This document shows positions 45,077 through 53,598 of a stretch of DNA of 64,000 nt, one piece after another. The notes beneath the pieces were generated by a model, which was not told the origin of the DNA, ran no database searches, and saw only the letters and a list, made by a program, of their open reading frames with translations. The DNA lies in NCBI GenBank assembly GCA_963751695.1, contig CAVVVP010000003.1, forward strand, positions 434,001-498,000, written 5' to 3'. The stretch is from SZUA-22 sp963751695. Lineage in GTDB: Bacteria; Bacteroidota; Ignavibacteria; Ignavibacteriales; Melioribacteraceae. Position 1 is the first letter of the stretch. The number at the start of each line of letters is the position of its first letter. The position numbers were made by a program, and so were the translations under genes.

Positions 45077-46966
45077 TTAGAAATAATGTCTCCAGTCAAA
45101 AACTATTCTTGCGCCTAAAAACCAGACATTCTGGAACTTAATTTCACGGTCGAGATCTACTCCTGGAGTTTTAACATTGTGAGGGATATCAACACCACCA
45201 TAAAGCTGAATAAGCATAGACGAGCTCTGGTCCTCGGAGAAAGATCTGAAGGGCTGATATTCTAAAATTGGCAATTCAATTTGGGTAGATTGATAAGAAA
45301 TTATTAGCAATAATGGATCGTCCAAATTTGTAAGGTTGGCAACGTATAGGGCATCTTTCTGACGGCCCGCACCAAAAAAATATACAGCAATTTCTCTTCC
45401 AAGCACAAATTGAAAGCGGCCAAACGAGGTAGCTAAGCCAGACTGCCAAGGTATCAAACCACCGTTCACAGCAGTAACAGCCATGTTCGTCAATGCTTCT
45501 GAGTCAAACAGCAGTAAAAATGGTCCGGCAATCAGAAGGTCTAGAGGAAGAATATAAAATGGTAATCTTAGTCTTGCGCTATAGGACGAACGACCAGGGA
45601 TTGCAGCTCCGATATTCCCAACATCATCAAGTTCGTCTGCTTCAAAAAACCGAGTTGAAGATGCTCCGTCTTGTCTGAAACCAATGGCTAGATAAATTAG
45701 GCCATCTCCAGATTCGTTCAACACCCCATCTAAGCCAACACCAAAACGCAAATCTGCTGCTAAACCTCCAATAAAACCTGATGTGTTTTCGGTTTCCGAA
45801 AATCCTCCAAACACCATTGAGCCTCTTAGCGAAGGAGAAAAACCTACAAAGGGTCCAACCTCAGCCCTAAATCTTGGAAGATCTCCCAATCCTTTTGTTA
45901 ATGCGGGAACAGGTGTGTCAATTATAATCAGTTCAATCTGCTCTCTAACGGGCACACTGATTTCCAAGTCGGGCATGTTGTTCGTTTTACAGGTGCTCAA
46001 CGCTAAAGGCGAAGAATTGACAGATTTATTGATAAATTCCAAATTTAATTTTCCTTCAGCAGCATCCAACACCTGTCTTATACTTTTTGATACAGCCTTG
46101 GCAGCTCTGTTGGCATTGTTATTTTTCATCCAAGCATCACCCATGAGCACAGTTTTCTCTCCCTGCCATGTTACTGCCTTTAATCCATGTTCGTTGTAAT
46201 AATCGTGAGTTCCCTTCCTCTGCGAAACATCGCCCCACGTTCCCGCAGCATGTCCTGCAGCATACATATCCTCTAGAAAGTGCTGTGCAAATGCCTCGTC
46301 AGCAAGTGCAGACAAGATAAGCTTTGATCGCTCATCTACAGATAGATCAGCATAAACCAATTTCGATGCTTTTTTTAAAGCACTTATGTGATAAATGTAA
46401 TATGCCCCGATAGAATTTATTTCAACACCTTCAGCTAGACAAGAATCAATGTATGCACCCATAGTCATATGAACATCGTGAAGCGAAAGAAGAAAATGCA
46501 CATTATTCGACCCTGCTCGAGTTGCATATTCGGGATCAGCTTTTTGTAATCTAAGATCCGATTTTCTAAGCGCATTTATAACCTGGTCTCTTCTTTCTGC
46601 AACGGCCAGGTCAACTTTTAGCTCAGCATTAATTCTGGCTACTTCCAAAATCCAGTCTGAGTTAAGAACTACATCGAGCATGCTTTCGGCAGAACACGAA
46701 TGGTCTCCGGAAATTGCTGACCAAGCAGCAAAGTCAATACAATCAAGTTCAACCGTTTGCAAAGGATCTATTATTGTTTCACTTAATCTTGACTCATTCC
46801 CAATCCGGGCTTCCTGCCAAAGCTTTTCAAGATGTGAACGGTATTCAGAGGGCAAAGATTCAACTGCCCTTAATGCTATTTCTCTGTGTTCAGGATAAAC
46901 CCAAGCTTTTATAGAGGCGTTAATAAGAAAAAAAATTACAAATAAAACCGAATAGTAATGTTTCAT
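45077..46966 (-). CDS. Zinc phospholipase C-like enzyme fused to an outer-membrane barrel-like region
   Basis: 629 residues. Signal peptide 1-21 leaves W22 as first mature residue, as in zinc PLCs where Trp1 ligates zinc. Other ligands fit: D75/D78, H89 (WSAISGDHS), H229-x3-D233-x5-H239 (HFLEDMYAAGH), and H254 with nearby E259. From about residue 355 on, strand-like alternating sequence with aromatic ends (FGGFSETENTSG, LRFGVGLDG, YLAIGFRQDG, and final FDWRHYF) suggests a barrel of about eight to ten strands. So a catalytic domain may be carried at the cell surface by its own barrel. Ligand positions are by eye; phospholipase activity is inferred. Confidence 0.78.
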   Translation of the reverse strand: MKHYYSVLFVIFFLINASIKAWVYPEHREIALRAVESLPSEYRSHLEKLWQEARIGNESRLSETIIDPLQTVELDCIDFAAWSAISGDHSCSAESMLDVVLNSDWILEVARINAELKVDLAVAERRDQVINALRKSDLRLQKADPEYATRAGSNNVHFLLSLHDVHMTMGAYIDSCLAEGVEINSIGAYYIYHISALKKASKLVYADLSVDERSKLILSALADEAFAQHFLEDMYAAGHAAGTWGDVSQRKGTHDYYNEHGLKAVTWQGEKTVLMGDAWMKNNNANRAAKAVSKSIRQVLDAAEGKLNLEFINKSVNSSPLALSTCKTNNMPDLEISVPVREQIELIIIDTPVPALTKGLGDLPRFRAEVGPFVGFSPSLRGSMVFGGFSETENTSGFIGGLAADLRFGVGLDGVLNESGDGLIYLAIGFRQDGASSTRFFEADELDDVGNIGAAIPGRSSYSARLRLPFYILPLDLLIAGPFLLLFDSEALTNMAVTAVNGGLIPWQSGLATSFGRFQFVLGREIAVYFFGAGRQKDALYVANLTNLDDPLLLIISYQSTQIELPILEYQPFRSFSEDQSSSMLIQLYGGVDIPHNVKTPGVDLDREIKFQNVWFLGARIVFDWRHYF

Positions 46967-47065
46967 TTTTCAGAAAAATGATTTTTATGAATTAATTAAA
47001 CTGAAAATATAAATAATTAATCTCTCATTCAATCAAACAGTATTTTTTGATAGACAAAAACAATG

Positions 47066-47100
47066 AAAAAGGCGGGAAGCTCAGATTTGAACTTCTCACC
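47066..47100 (-). terminator. Minus-strand rho-independent terminator with no upstream annotated gene
   Basis: On the minus strand GGTG-A-GAAG pairs with CTTC-C-CGCC (8 bp with one mismatch, one wobble, 12-nt loop) and is followed by TTTTT. No minus-strand gene lies upstream of it in the gap, which suggests an unannotated short transcript. Confidence 0.6.
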
Positions 47101-47135
47101 CTTAGCAATTGTATGGTATATTCTTCCCATACATT
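47066..47135 (-). ncRNA. Candidate small RNA, minus strand
   Basis: About 70 nt. A 6-bp 5' hairpin (GTATGG with CCATAC, 47111-47132) is followed by a terminator hairpin and T-run. A TATTAT -10-like element on the minus strand (47142-47147) sits so that the CRP-type palindrome centre would be near -38 to -41, class II spacing. Inferred entirely from sequence geometry; transcription not shown. Confidence 0.4.
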
Positions 47136-47165
47136 CTCAAGATAATATTAATATTGGCTCTTTTA

Positions 47166-47181
47166 TGTGACAATGGTCACA
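47166..47181. promoter_or_regulatory. Perfect CRP/FNR-family palindrome TGTGA-N6-TCACA
   Basis: TGTGACAATGGTCACA matches the E. coli CRP core exactly. The ten specified bases would occur about 0.06 times by chance in 64 kb. It could serve the candidate minus-strand RNA, the leftward phospholipase-like gene or the rightward HD gene. No CRP-like gene is in the window. Confidence 0.6.
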
Positions 47182-47320
47182 CTCAAGAACACTAACAAAC
47201 AAACCAATAAAGACTCTAAATTCTTTCATAAATGAACTTAATTAGGGTATCTATATATTTAGCTAACAGACAAAAGAAATCTAATTCTTGGATATCGTTG
47301 ATTGATTTAATAATTTAGTC

Positions 47321-47416
47321 TTGCCAATTTATTTGGCAACCAACCAAGTTAGAAAGGTTTGCCCTCTACCTTTCTAGCTTTACCTCGGGGAGCGCTTATG
47401 CGCTCCCCATTTTTAT
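47321..47416 (+). ncRNA. Candidate structured RNA or leader upstream of the HD gene
   Basis: Three consecutive perfect hairpins: TTGCCAA/TTGGCAA (47321-47339), AGAAAGGT/ACCTTTCT with a C-rich loop CCCTC (47351-47375), and the terminator GGGGAGCGC-TTAT-GCGCTCCCC (47387-47408) with T-run. There is no plus-strand gene before it, so the terminator must end an unannotated transcript or attenuate the HD gene. Confidence 0.45.
47387..47416 (+). terminator. Strong plus-strand rho-independent terminator
   Basis: A perfect 9-bp GC-rich stem (GGGGAGCGC with GCGCTCCCC), TTAT tetraloop, then ATTTTTATCC. It lies 100 bp before the HD gene start. Confidence 0.8.
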
Positions 47417-47515
47417 CCTCAACAACCCAAAATCAAAACACTCTTATAAAAGAAATTTTTGTAATTTTACTTCGTATCAATTTTTTGTAAACAGGGAAAG
47501 AACAGAGAGGAGAAC

Positions 47516-48754
47516 ATGAACTCGGAGATTCTAAATAAAGCAGAAAAGTTTGTATATCGGTTTTATCAAGATAGCAATACTGAAAAATTACTTTATCATG
47601 ACCTAGTTCATACGGTTGATGTAGTAAGCTCAACCCAAGAGATTGCTGCTGGAACTGAATTAACAGATGACGAAACGGAGATCGTATTGCTGGCAGCATG
47701 GTTTCATGATCTGGGATATACAAAGTCAAGACAAGACCACGAAAAAGCAAGTTGTGAAATAGCTGAAGCGTTTTTGTCGGAGAACAACTATCCCTCGGAA
47801 AAAACAGCCAAAGTTAAATCATGTATTATGACTACAATACCATCTCAATTACCTGAAAACAAATTAGAAGAGGTGGTCTGTGATGCTGATTTTCTACATC
47901 TGGCCAAGAAAGATTTTGCCGAAAGAAGTGAATTGTTAAAAACAGAAATTGAGATGAGTGAGAAAAGAACCATAGGTCCAAAAGAATGGTATGAATTAAC
48001 CACAAAGGTTATCACAGAGCACAAATATTATACTCAATATGCTAGAGAAAAATATTCAGAGAAGAAAAGAGAAAACATTGTAAAACTTCAAAAAAAAATG
48101 AAAAAAACTGATATCGAAAGCAAATCCAATAAACTAAAAGAAGAAAAATTGCTTTTTGAAAAAGAAAAACTCAAGGATAAAAAGAAAAACTCTAACAAAG
48201 CCGATCGAGGCATAGAAACGATGTTCAGAAACGTAATCCGCACCCACGTTGAGTTCAGCGGCATGGCAGATAGTAAAGCAAACATTATGATAAGCGTAAA
48301 TACGTTAATACTCACCGCAGTTGCAGCAATACTTTCTAGCAAACTTGATTCGAATCCTCATTTAATAATACCAACCGCAGTATTAACGTTTGCCAGTTTA
48401 AGTACCTTGATTTTTGCAATTATAGTTACGCGACCCAAAATTACCGCCGGAACATTTACCGAGGATGATATCAAAAAGAAAAAGGCAAACCTTTTATTTT
48501 TTGGAAATTTCTATAAAATGAAATTAGATAAATTTACATGGGGAATGAAAGAGATGATGAATGATAAGGAATACCTTTACGGAAGCATGACTATGGATTT
48601 TTATTATTTGGGACAAGTATTAGGAAGAAAGTATAAGTATTTAAATATTTGCTACACAATATTTTTAGTTGGAATGATAATTTCGGTTATTGTGTTTGGC
48701 GTCGCAGTTTTACTTACTCCAGAAGCAACAAATATTGGCAGCATAATTGATTAA
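47516..48754 (+). CDS. HD phosphohydrolase fused to a PycTM-like (DUF5706) membrane domain
   Basis: 412 residues. The N-terminal HD domain has H28, H32, HD at 64-65 and D123/D125 as metal ligands. A Lys/Glu-rich coiled linker (about 185-225) joins it to a DUF5706 domain: ETMFRNVIRTHVEFSGMADSKANIMISVNTLILT, membrane helices at about 259-280, 285-310 and 380-402. DUF5706/PycTM are effectors of cyclic-pyrimidine (Pycsar) systems. HD-PycTM fusions are frequent in FCB genomes as lone genes. Ribosome site AGAGGAG is strong. Its stop codon overlaps the stop of the convergent outer-membrane gene (shared TTAA). Confidence 0.87.
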   Translation: MNSEILNKAEKFVYRFYQDSNTEKLLYHDLVHTVDVVSSTQEIAAGTELTDDETEIVLLAAWFHDLGYTKSRQDHEKASCEIAEAFLSENNYPSEKTAKVKSCIMTTIPSQLPENKLEEVVCDADFLHLAKKDFAERSELLKTEIEMSEKRTIGPKEWYELTTKVITEHKYYTQYAREKYSEKKRENIVKLQKKMKKTDIESKSNKLKEEKLLFEKEKLKDKKKNSNKADRGIETMFRNVIRTHVEFSGMADSKANIMISVNTLILTAVAAILSSKLDSNPHLIIPTAVLTFASLSTLIFAIIVTRPKITAGTFTEDDIKKKKANLLFFGNFYKMKLDKFTWGMKEMMNDKEYLYGSMTMDFYYLGQVLGRKYKYLNICYTIFLVGMIISVIVFGVAVLLTPEATNIGSIID

Positions 48755-51387
48755 AAAGCAAAATCTGTTGTAAAATAGAATCGAAATGACTCCTCAGATT
48801 GAGCAAAAGTAAGAACAAGATTAAATGCATGGTCTAAATAGGACAACCATACACCCCCACCATAACCGGGGTGCCAAATTTTGGAATTTTCTGTCTCGGT
48901 AAAAACCCTGCCAGTTTCAGCAAACCCATGCATGCCGATTTTTCCATTTATTATTAGTTTAATTTGAGCCAGTTGAATCCGCAACAACGCTCTTCCGTAA
49001 ACAGACGCATAACCAGAAAAGCGCTCTCTTCGATATCCAAGCAAATTCTCTTGTCCACCAAGAAAAGCAGAGGTTAGAAATGGAAAATTTCCCCAAACCC
49101 TTCTTCCGTAAGCATTAAAATTAAAAGTAGTCTTTGTAATAAAATAAGTTGTAAAATATGTATTCATATCCAAAAAGGCACCACCGAAATGATCCCTATT
49201 GTCTAAAGCTTTCGGGAAGTAGTACACTGAGCCAAGTGCATAAATTCCTTTGTCTGCAAAAAGCTCACGGTCTCTTGAGTCATAACTTAAGTTTAAATGT
49301 GTTCTAAAAGTTGAAAATTTTCCCAGCCCATATTCTCCGCGTGGAAATACATCTAACAGTGATCTATTCATCAACTCAGAATCTGAATATAGATATGAAA
49401 CGCCAAAAAGTATTTTTGTTTTTTCTGAAAATGGAAAATCTATTGAGGGCATAATAGAGACCAAGCGCTGCTCTAAACGATAGAAGTTGTCTTTTTCAAG
49501 TTCTTCGCTAAGCTCTGTTTCGTTTCCATATCCATAATATGTTGTGAATAGGAGCCCATCAAGATTGATATCAAAATTCACAGAAGCGCCTTTGATTAAA
49601 GAATTATGAGTCGAACTAAAGTGTATTGCCCCATTACTTGGCAATGTTGCGTATTGAGCGGATATTGAATAACGAGAACCATATGGAACGGCTCTAAATC
49701 CAAAGCTTGTAAAAATTCCTGCTCCGCCAAAGATAAATCCGTTATCGCTAGTGTAATTAATGATTGGGTAAAAGAATGACTCGCTAGATCGATCTCTTTG
49801 AAGAGGTCTATATAACTCTTCCAAATCGTCTGGGACAATTACTTTCGTATTATCATAAGAGGTTCCAGGGCCATAAACGATTTTTGTTTTCTTTCCAGAA
49901 TCGTAGATCCTCGTTTTGTTTTCAGCTGTCTCAAATGGGGTGATTGATAAGAAATGCCCATTGACTTTTGAGCTATCAACAATTGAATCTTTTCCTTTTC
50001 CGCCAATTATTCTTATCAATATTCCATCGTTAACAACTCCGCGAAGAAGAGCCTTATCATCTCCCTTATCTAAATATATTCTAATCTCGTCGGTTATTCT
50101 ATTGTCAAAGATTTTCTGAAAATATGGTGGGTGGTTTTTGCCATTTCCCTTTTTAATGTTTTTAATTAACAGAAGACGAGTTTCGTTATCATTAATTCTT
50201 TCTATTTCAACATAGTCATCTTTTTGACTTGCATAAACATCAACGACTGTATTAATGAAGTTATAATACTCTTCTGAAATTTCATGTAGTTTATCTCGCC
50301 GAGATTTCAGCTTTGTTTCCAGCTCTTCGGCTGAAATCAGATAGATTTCGGGTGGAAGCTTTAAAACCGCTGAAGCAATTAGATGGTCTGTAAGAGATGT
50401 CTGGACATAAGTGGTTATAGAATCCCACTGCTCTTTGGAAAGCTGGATCAGAAAATGTCTGTCAACAAACCTTCCATTCCAAGTTAATTTTTCAATATTG
50501 TTATAGGTCTTCTCAAAACTATTAAACTGCATAAGCAGATACTCTGCAAGCCGGACCAACAAACCATCGAACTTTGCAAAAGCTTGATCCCTATCTCGAG
50601 GTATGGGATACCATAATTTTTGATCACCCTCTTTAAATCTTGCCCATTTCCATTGGTCGGCATGGCGGTCCCAATCACCTAGGAAAATGTCAACCAATCT
50701 TGCCTTTAAGTATTCTTCTGAATTCACTCTCTCGGTCGTTTTTTCCTCAAGGCGCACAAATAGTTTTAATGTTCCCTTAACATTGTCTGCCCCCTCAAAT
50801 ACTATATCGTCTTCTTCCTCTACGTCAGGGTGTATCTCTATAATGCCGTACATTCCGCCAAACTCTTCTTGAAATTCACCAAGTTCTGGGACATCAGGCA
50901 AATAATAAAGACTAGGTTTAGCTTGAAGAATATTTAAGGTATCCAAAATTGGAGCCACAACAAATGCAGCGTAGGGATGAGAAGAACTGATCTGGTCTTG
51001 AAGAATATCATCTGCAATACTTTCTCTTAAATCTTCAGCGAGTGTTTTTGAGGGATCTTTTGCAATGGAGCGAAATTTCCAATAGTGTTGATCACCACCT
51101 TTAAACCTAAGGGACTTTGTTTGAAATCCCCCCCCCTTCTTTGTCGGAGTTAACCCACCCGCAAAAGTATTAAGATCAAGAATTGGAACGTGCACGGGCG
51201 TTGTCCAAACATCTCGCCAATGAGATCCAAAAAAGAAATTATGGAAAGAGGAGGCTTCATATTCTGTTCCCGCTGCAATAACTGTATCTTGATTGCCATT
51301 GGATGTTTGTGCTAAACAACTTGACGTCATGCAAAAAAGCAATAAACAAACTGCAAGCTTAGATGTTTTTATAAACAAACCGTCCAT
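48751..51387 (-). CDS. BamA-like outer-membrane barrel protein with a kinase-like motif pair
   Basis: About 878 residues from ATG 51387; a longer frame to 51423 would overlap the cyclase gene. Signal peptide cut near LAQ. Residues 95-400 include DIFLGDWDRHADQW (234-246) and WYPIPRDRDQAF (259-270), which recall the catalytic-loop and DFG-like motifs of FAM20C/HipA/CotH-type kinases (D.LxGNxDRH; D.G.AF). A middle region is followed from about 560 by a BamA/TamA-type barrel ending YFTTDFAF. A run of nine G on the coding strand (51128-51136) encodes three glycines near residue 86. Related Bacteroidota proteins are annotated only as surface antigens. Confidence 0.75.
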   Translation of the reverse strand: MDGLFIKTSKLAVCLLLFCMTSSCLAQTSNGNQDTVIAAGTEYEASSFHNFFFGSHWRDVWTTPVHVPILDLNTFAGGLTPTKKGGGFQTKSLRFKGGDQHYWKFRSIAKDPSKTLAEDLRESIADDILQDQISSSHPYAAFVVAPILDTLNILQAKPSLYYLPDVPELGEFQEEFGGMYGIIEIHPDVEEEDDIVFEGADNVKGTLKLFVRLEEKTTERVNSEEYLKARLVDIFLGDWDRHADQWKWARFKEGDQKLWYPIPRDRDQAFAKFDGLLVRLAEYLLMQFNSFEKTYNNIEKLTWNGRFVDRHFLIQLSKEQWDSITTYVQTSLTDHLIASAVLKLPPEIYLISAEELETKLKSRRDKLHEISEEYYNFINTVVDVYASQKDDYVEIERINDNETRLLLIKNIKKGNGKNHPPYFQKIFDNRITDEIRIYLDKGDDKALLRGVVNDGILIRIIGGKGKDSIVDSSKVNGHFLSITPFETAENKTRIYDSGKKTKIVYGPGTSYDNTKVIVPDDLEELYRPLQRDRSSESFFYPIINYTSDNGFIFGGAGIFTSFGFRAVPYGSRYSISAQYATLPSNGAIHFSSTHNSLIKGASVNFDINLDGLLFTTYYGYGNETELSEELEKDNFYRLEQRLVSIMPSIDFPFSEKTKILFGVSYLYSDSELMNRSLLDVFPRGEYGLGKFSTFRTHLNLSYDSRDRELFADKGIYALGSVYYFPKALDNRDHFGGAFLDMNTYFTTYFITKTTFNFNAYGRRVWGNFPFLTSAFLGGQENLLGYRRERFSGYASVYGRALLRIQLAQIKLIINGKIGMHGFAETGRVFTETENSKIWHPGYGGGVWLSYLDHAFNLVLTFAQSEESFRFYFTTDFAF

Positions 51388-51394
51388 ACATAAC

Positions 51395-52459
51395 TCATTT
51401 TTTTTTAACAGCAAAGAGGCCAATTATGTTTTTCTTTCCCTTAAGGGTTGTAATTCCAACAGATTTAACATTATACTTAAAATCAATGTTTTCGAGCATA
51501 CTCAATAATTCTGCTGAAATCAGCAAGTCTGCTTTAAACGCGTTGCATTCAGATCGAATTCGAGCAGCAGTATTAATGGTATCACCATGATATGCTATTT
51601 CTTGCTTCGTAACGCCAACCGCTGTTATAACGGTTTTACCAAAATGTGCACCAGCCTTAAATTTGGGAATTGTCCCATACCTATTAGTGTAATATTCTTT
51701 CTTCCTGAAGATGCGAGTCTTGGCTAGTGCAAAGAAACGGACACAGTTATTTCTCTCGATTCCGTCTTTAACCTTCCAGACGATTACTGTTTCATCACCG
51801 ACAAACTGAATAATCGATCCCTTGGATTCAATCACAGCGCTGTCAATATCTAGAAAGAAATCTTTTAGAAAAGAACTATATTCAAACGGATCCAGCTTTT
51901 CTGCAATTTCCGTTGAGGAACATAGGTCGAGAAACATGAAAATTCTCTCCTCTTGAACAGGCTTGTGATAACGACCCAGCAGAAGATTTGTTAGAACACT
52001 TTTGCCTAAAAGGCTACTGACGTGTGAGATAAAAATGAGAATTGAAAAGACAATTAGAGAATACCCAATTAGGTATAGCTGACTAATAAAAAAGAGAGAA
52101 CTAAAAAACTCTGATAAAGTTCTTCCGGCAATTAGACCAATTGTAAAACTTGATATGTTGACCAAAATATATATCAAGCACGAATAAGCCATTGTACTAA
52201 TTAAAATTTTAACGAGCAAAGGGAAGCGATCGGCTCTTTTTTTAATTAAGGGTACCGCAAAAGACTTGAATAAATAAAACCCAACGCCCATCCAAAGACC
52301 AAGAATAATGGCATTGTGATCAAAATAGTCTGTAACCATTATCTGATAGGCGATTCCAGCAAGAATTGAAACGAAACACACTATTAGCAGATGTTTGATT
52401 TGTCTTGCTAGAAGAGGGGGAGGAGTTATCTTCATTTTTTTGATTCGGCTATTGCTCAT
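51395..52459 (-). CDS. Membrane class III nucleotidyl cyclase
   Basis: 354 residues. The first about 165 residues carry four or five membrane helices. The C-terminal catalytic domain has both metal-binding Asp (FMFLDLCSST and QFVGDETVIVW), the transition-state Asn and Arg in GDTINTAARI, and the usual AGAHFGKTVITAVG strand. The purine-selecting positions are Q (before FVGD, where adenylate cyclases have Lys) and A (in AYHGDT, where they have Asp), so the nucleotide made cannot be assumed to be cAMP. First of three cyclase-homology genes in a row. Confidence 0.87.
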   Translation of the reverse strand: MSNSRIKKMKITPPPLLARQIKHLLIVCFVSILAGIAYQIMVTDYFDHNAIILGLWMGVGFYLFKSFAVPLIKKRADRFPLLVKILISTMAYSCLIYILVNISSFTIGLIAGRTLSEFFSSLFFISQLYLIGYSLIVFSILIFISHVSSLLGKSVLTNLLLGRYHKPVQEERIFMFLDLCSSTEIAEKLDPFEYSSFLKDFFLDIDSAVIESKGSIIQFVGDETVIVWKVKDGIERNNCVRFFALAKTRIFRKKEYYTNRYGTIPKFKAGAHFGKTVITAVGVTKQEIAYHGDTINTAARIRSECNAFKADLLISAELLSMLENIDFKYNVKSVGITTLKGKKNIIGLFAVKKK

Positions 52460-52537
52460 TGATTTCTAAGTTGTTTTTAATTGACACCGTGGAGCTAAGA
52501 TCAATTTTGTATAATTGAATCGCATCATTAATGTTTT

Positions 52538-53416
52538 TTAAAACACTCTTTCTTTCAAGTCAATTTTAAACTTTACTCTGTTTTTTATAACATCATAAAC
52601 ACTCTGAGAGAATAAGATACTTCCGGCAACAGCCTTCTCCTGAATACGCGATGCAATATTAATCGTGTCACCTTTTATGTGATCTTCAAACTCAAGCACC
52701 TCTCCAAGATGAACTCCAATTCGAACACAAATAGATTCGGAGCTGGATACTTTTAAATTACGATGTTTAAATTCTGTTTGAATCGAAACAGCGCACTCTA
52801 CTGCATCTACTGCACTTTTGAAAGAAGCTAGAAAAGCATCTCCAATAATTTCAATTACTCGACCATTGAATAATTTAATTTTGTTTGAAATTATTTTATT
52901 GTGTACAGAAAGCAGCTCAATTGCGAGTTGCTCATCTTCGTGCATTTTTTTTGAATAACTCTCCATATCAGTAAACATTATAGTAAGAAGTTTACGCTCA
53001 AAGCTCTCATTTATTCTTTCCCCGCATAAAGTTTCTGTTGACTTTTTAAGCATCTCATTTTTACGAATATTGGCACGTACTCTAGCTAGCAGTTCACGAT
53101 TGTTGAACGGCTTTGTAACATAGTCGTCTCCTCCTATCTCTAGGCCGATTATTTTATCAACCTGTTCAGCCTTACTAGTTAAAATTATTATGGAGCCATT
53201 ATACCCCCTCTCTCGAAGTGTTTTACAGACATCAATTCCGCCAAGCTTTGGAAGATTTAAATCTAGAATTATTAGATCTGGCACAGAATCCATGGCAAGT
53301 TTTAGCCCTGACTCACCATCGTCACTTGTTAAAACAGAATAGCTTTCTATTTCAAAAAGTTGTTTTAATCCAAAACTGATTGCAGGATCGTCCTCGATAA
53401 TCAAGATTTGTTTCAT
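52538..53416 (-). CDS. Response regulator with class III cyclase output domain
   Basis: 292 residues. The receiver domain is complete (EDDP near residue 7, phosphoacceptor in LIILDLNLP, ILTSKAE with Ser/Thr, VTKPF Lys). The cyclase domain follows (FTDMESYSK, EIIGDAFLASF, RIGVHLGEV, GDTINIASRIQ). Metal Asp residues and the N...R pair are present; the Lys-equivalent is Glu and the Asp-equivalent is His. So an unseen kinase probably switches cyclic nucleotide synthesis. The ATG at 53416 has AGGACT upstream; the longer reading to 53473 is not supported. Confidence 0.87.
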   Translation of the reverse strand: MKQILIIEDDPAISFGLKQLFEIESYSVLTSDDGESGLKLAMDSVPDLIILDLNLPKLGGIDVCKTLRERGYNGSIIILTSKAEQVDKIIGLEIGGDDYVTKPFNNRELLARVRANIRKNEMLKKSTETLCGERINESFERKLLTIMFTDMESYSKKMHEDEQLAIELLSVHNKIISNKIKLFNGRVIEIIGDAFLASFKSAVDAVECAVSIQTEFKHRNLKVSSSESICVRIGVHLGEVLEFEDHIKGDTINIASRIQEKAVAGSILFSQSVYDVIKNRVKFKIDLKERVF

Positions 53417-53598
53417 ATAAGTCCTACTTCGTTGAATAAGGCATGGCATTGGGTATTCCAAATACCAATTCACAGGACAATGTTTCTATTTGAAAAATAA
53501 ACATAGATAGAGGCAACATCAACTATTTGAGTAATCGAATCCAGTCTTTTTATTACAACAGTTTTTAATAGACTAATATTTTTTTTAACTTACTTGCG

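Larger units (their letters stand above)
46967..47515. other. 549-bp intergenic region with regulatory palindrome and two candidate structured RNAs
   Basis: No open frame called. From left to right it holds a minus-strand terminator hairpin (47066-47100), a hairpin (47111-47132), a perfect TGTGA-N6-TCACA palindrome (47166-47181), three plus-strand hairpins (47321-47408) ending in a strong terminator, and the AGAGGAG ribosome site of the HD gene. Both flanking genes read away. Confidence 0.7.

Noticed and set aside
47071..47132. tRNA-like arrangement of two hairpins with a TTCAAAT-like loop on the minus strand
   Set aside because: The T-arm stem does not pair, no acceptor stem closes, and a T-run follows; it is better explained as a small RNA with terminator.
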